DNA of 64,000 nt from Fusibacter sp. A1 (GTDB taxonomy: Bacteria; Bacillota; Clostridia; Peptostreptococcales; Acidaminobacteraceae): NCBI RefSeq assembly GCF_004125825.1, contig NZ_QQWI01000002.1, positions 363,671 to 427,670 on the forward strand, written 5' to 3'. The notes beneath the pieces are model-generated. The model did not search any database. It worked only from the letters and a program-made list of their open reading frames with translations, and was not told where the DNA came from. The position numbers were made by a program, and so were the translations under genes. Positions 61,989 through 64,000 of the stretch are shown here, piece by piece (positions within the stretch are counted from its first letter, which is position 1; each line of letters begins with the position of its first letter).

Positions 61989-63176
61989 ATGTTAAACTAC
62001 ACAAACACAAAATCGATCTGGTTCGAGCGTATGCTAGACCACCAAAACATGGCGACCAGCTATAAAGCGTTCTGGTTAAAAAGTATCTTTCTTGAGGTCA
62101 TTGAGAATAATGGACAAATGATCTCTTTTGAGCGCTTGATCCATAGAATGATCGCTGAGGCTTGGTACCCGATTGTTCAGTTTAAATTAAATTTTGGTGT
62201 ACAAGACCAGCTTTCAAATGTTGTTAAGTATCTAGAAACAAACTATGCAATTGTTTCTGATATCAGTAAAAGTAACCTTTTAGAGTGGATGACACATGAT
62301 GAGAAGTTGAAATGTGATAGAGAGTTTAATCGCATGGTTAAGGGTCTTTACCAGATGGTGCCCTATCGATTGATTAATCCCTTTTTTAGCGAGTCGACAA
62401 AAGGGATGAAAGATCAAACAAAGAATCGTATGATTACTGAACTCGCAAGTCAGGCAACGGACGTATTTTACAGAGTTTACTCAGAAAGAAGATGTATCCA
62501 ATTACAAGAAGATTGGATAACTTATATAAACAAGAACCAAGCCATTCTTATCGGTTGGCTTAATCATAAACTCACTGGCTATTTGCAAAATAAAAACCTG
62601 AGTGTGCCTAACATCTTGTCAAAACTTGAACCACCTATTAGTCGAGACTTAAGTTGGGCAAAACTCTACTGGCAAGATGCAATTGTTCGACTTAAATTGC
62701 TTGATCTGTACACTAACTTGCCATACGATCTAGTTAATATCGAAGAACTTGGCGCGATCAGCATTGATCACTTTGTGCCTTGGAGCTTTGTCTTACACGA
62801 TGAGCTATGGAACCTCGCGCCAACCTTTAAACATGTGAATAGTGCAAAGGGTAATCGACTACCACGACTTGAAGAGTCGTTAGACTTATTTTGTGAGTTG
62901 CAGTATCGTGTATTTTTAACTATGCGTTCAGAGCATAATCATAAAAAGGTAATGGAAGATTACTTGAATCTTGGCGGTAGCTTAAACAATCGATCGATTT
63001 TGCTTGAAAATGAACCAGTTGACCAAGCCTTGTTTATTGATTCACTCAAGAGAACGATCAATCCACTTCATCAGATTGCCTTTAATCAGGGTTATGGTAT
63101 TTGGAACGGTTACCAATTCTATAACGCTAATGCTACACTAGCTGCGGAATCGGTTAAAGAACTTGATATTTATTAA
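61989..63176 (+). CDS. HNH-endonuclease domain protein
   Basis: The 395-residue protein has a helical N-terminal two-thirds and an HNH domain near 255-300: SIDHFVPWSFVLHDELWNLAPTFKHVNSAKGNRLP, with the His, Asn-Leu and Asn-x2-Lys positions of the beta-beta-alpha metal fold. This domain organisation is common in uncharacterised nucleases next to restriction and defence genes. The ATG at 61989 follows CAGAGGT. It is intact, unlike its three upstream neighbours. Confidence 0.85.
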   Translation: MLNYTNTKSIWFERMLDHQNMATSYKAFWLKSIFLEVIENNGQMISFERLIHRMIAEAWYPIVQFKLNFGVQDQLSNVVKYLETNYAIVSDISKSNLLEWMTHDEKLKCDREFNRMVKGLYQMVPYRLINPFFSESTKGMKDQTKNRMITELASQATDVFYRVYSERRCIQLQEDWITYINKNQAILIGWLNHKLTGYLQNKNLSVPNILSKLEPPISRDLSWAKLYWQDAIVRLKLLDLYTNLPYDLVNIEELGAISIDHFVPWSFVLHDELWNLAPTFKHVNSAKGNRLPRLEESLDLFCELQYRVFLTMRSEHNHKKVMEDYLNLGGSLNNRSILLENEPVDQALFIDSLKRTINPLHQIAFNQGYGIWNGYQFYNANATLAAESVKELDIY

Positions 63177-63209
63177 GGCTGAGTAGACAGCGGAATGTGA
63201 GGTAACCTA

Positions 63210-63524
63210 TTGAAAACAACCTACAATAAACTAATCAGAGACAAAATTCCACAAAAAATTGAAGCTGCTGGAAAAACGTCTAAACAAAGCACGTTAAGCC
63301 ATGAGGATTACGTAAAAGAGCTAAACAACAAACTAACCGAAGAATCCAACGAATGGTTTGAAAGCAGTGATGTTGAAGAGCTTGCGGATATTTTAGAAGT
63401 CGTTATGGCGCTTGCAGCTGAGAAGGGTGTTGGTTTTGAGCAGTTGGTTGAAATCGCCAATAGCAAACGTGATAAACGTGGTGGATTTAAAGAACGTTTA
63501 TTTCTGGAGGAAGTTTATGAGTGA
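63210..63524 (+). CDS. MazG-like/phosphoribosyl-ATP pyrophosphohydrolase-like protein
   Basis: The 104-residue protein has the start TYNKLIRDKIPQKIEAAGK and the metal helix EELADILEVVMALA (about 56-69), matching the short HisE/MazG-like family often found beside phage or defence genes. It starts with TTG at 63210 after GAGGTAACC; no ATG fits. Its end overlaps the next start by eight bases. Confidence 0.88.
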   Translation: MKTTYNKLIRDKIPQKIEAAGKTSKQSTLSHEDYVKELNNKLTEESNEWFESSDVEELADILEVVMALAAEKGVGFEQLVEIANSKRDKRGGFKERLFLEEVYE

Positions 63525-63729
63525 TAGAATTATTAACCTAAAGGCTATGGCTAAATGGAAGGCGATACCTGCTGACATTCAGGCAAGACTTATTAGTAAT
63601 GTCTATTGTAAAGTATGTGGTGAAACTAGCATTGTAGATTTTGAAATAAAAGACGATGAGTTCGGCATTGTGCTTGTAGGTAGATGTAAGAAATGTAATG
63701 GACCTGTCGCGCGAATGATTGAGGATTAA
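63517..63729 (+). CDS. Small zinc-ribbon protein
   Basis: The 70-residue protein has a four-cysteine ribbon, CKVCGE and CKKCNG. GGAGG lies seven bases before the ATG at 63517, and the start overlaps the MazG-like gene, so the two are translationally coupled. Function unknown; the pairing and the helicase gene downstream suggest a shared module. Confidence 0.78.
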   Translation: MSDRIINLKAMAKWKAIPADIQARLISNVYCKVCGETSIVDFEIKDDEFGIVLVGRCKKCNGPVARMIED

Positions 63730-63732
63730 CTC

Positions 63733-64000
63733 ATGCCAAATCTAAAACTCTACGAACACCTAATCACCAAACTGCTAAATAAAAAACTAGACCAAACCAA
63801 CCATGACCATAAACTCTTTATTGAAGAACTAGATAGCACGGAATCTAGTTCTATTTTAGCGCTTTACTTGAAGAATGCTGTAGAGCATGGATTGCGGCAT
63901 TATAAGAAAAAGGAAGAGTTAAATGAGCAACTGATGATCGCGAATCAATTGATTTGTCGGTTAAAAGAACTGACGAAAGACGACAGCCTTGAAGAGTGGT
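63733..64000 (+). CDS. Probable N-terminus of a DUF3427-type helicase (partial)
   Basis: There are 89 codons to the window edge. The start LYEHLITKLLNKKLDQ, the helical FIEELDSTESSSILALYL and KELTKDDSLEEW segments resemble the leading domain of large DEAD/DEAH helicases that carry a PLD-type nuclease and DUF3427. GAGG precedes the ATG at 63733, three bases after the zinc-ribbon gene. The helicase motifs lie outside the window, so the call is tentative. Confidence 0.5.
   Translation, partial: MPNLKLYEHLITKLLNKKLDQTNHDHKLFIEELDSTESSSILALYLKNAVEHGLRHYKKKEELNEQLMIANQLICRLKELTKDDSLEEW

Overview
The window looks like part of a chromosome of an anaerobic, low-to-moderate GC Firmicute, most likely class Clostridia. 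The signs are a CIRCE (HrcA) operator before clpB, an RRNPP-type HTH-TPR regulator beside a short propeptide gene, copper-amine-oxidase-like surface domains on a clostripain protease, PadR-DUF2812 pairs, GGAGG-type ribosome binding sites and many sharp intrinsic terminators. No rRNA, tRNA, CRISPR array, prophage or intact insertion sequence was seen. The species cannot be named from the sequence alone.

Layout. 1-9.7 kb: envelope and c-di-GMP genes (a truncated substrate-binding protein, a HAMP/HD-GYP protein, a membrane glucosaminidase-like protein, a clostripain protease, a GNAT enzyme, and an SBP-PAS-GGDEF-HD-GYP sensor). 9.9-16.9 kb: SulP permease, MerR regulator, a conserved unknown with a long leader, methyltransferase, GNAT, and a sensor diguanylate cyclase. 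16.9-18.4 kb: a compact divergent locus of an RRNPP-like regulator, a 54-residue secreted propeptide ending in a repeated DDIWDLT motif, and a 72-residue protein. 18.5-22 kb: a tightly coupled operon of a small membrane protein, a Tes/MSS-like radical SAM enzyme, an ICMT-like methyltransferase, a DUF4395 protein and an Lgt-like protein, probably a lipid-modification pathway. 22-25.7 kb: zinc-ribbon/Cache protein, serpin lipoprotein and a membrane protein. 26-36 kb: CIRCE-controlled clpB, phosphoesterase, DUF1232, a TetR-regulated flavoprotein, MazG, DUF4932 metalloprotease-like lipoprotein and a CBS-domain membrane protein. 36-50 kb: PadR/DUF2812, esterase, PLP enzyme, decayed PadR/flavodoxin genes, TPR lipoprotein, an apparently permuted oligopeptide-binding protein and several unknowns. 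50-57 kb: Ppx/GppA phosphatase, EAL-CBS-GGDEF protein, a membrane-protein/XRE pair and GNAT genes with a duplicated fragment. 57.6-64 kb: an A+T-richer island with defence-like content (UvrD/HelIV-type helicase, NERD-HRDC, a restriction-endonuclease-like fragment, HNH nuclease, MazG-like, zinc-ribbon and the start of a helicase). Three consecutive genes there are interrupted.

Themes. Five genes act in, or feed, c-di-GMP signalling. Several regulators sit beside visible operators (RRNPP, TetR, PadR, XRE, HrcA). Gaps carry dispersed short repeats: a hairpin repeat with compensatory changes, REP-like palindromes, a recurrent promoter-like module, and gene remnants. These point to active small-scale duplication and decay. 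The strongest candidates for undescribed biology are the RRNPP/DDIWDLT peptide locus and the Tes-like lipid operon. Next come the permuted binding protein, the 15-bp CGATA operator array and the frame-disrupted helicase with an A_AAA_AAG slippery site.
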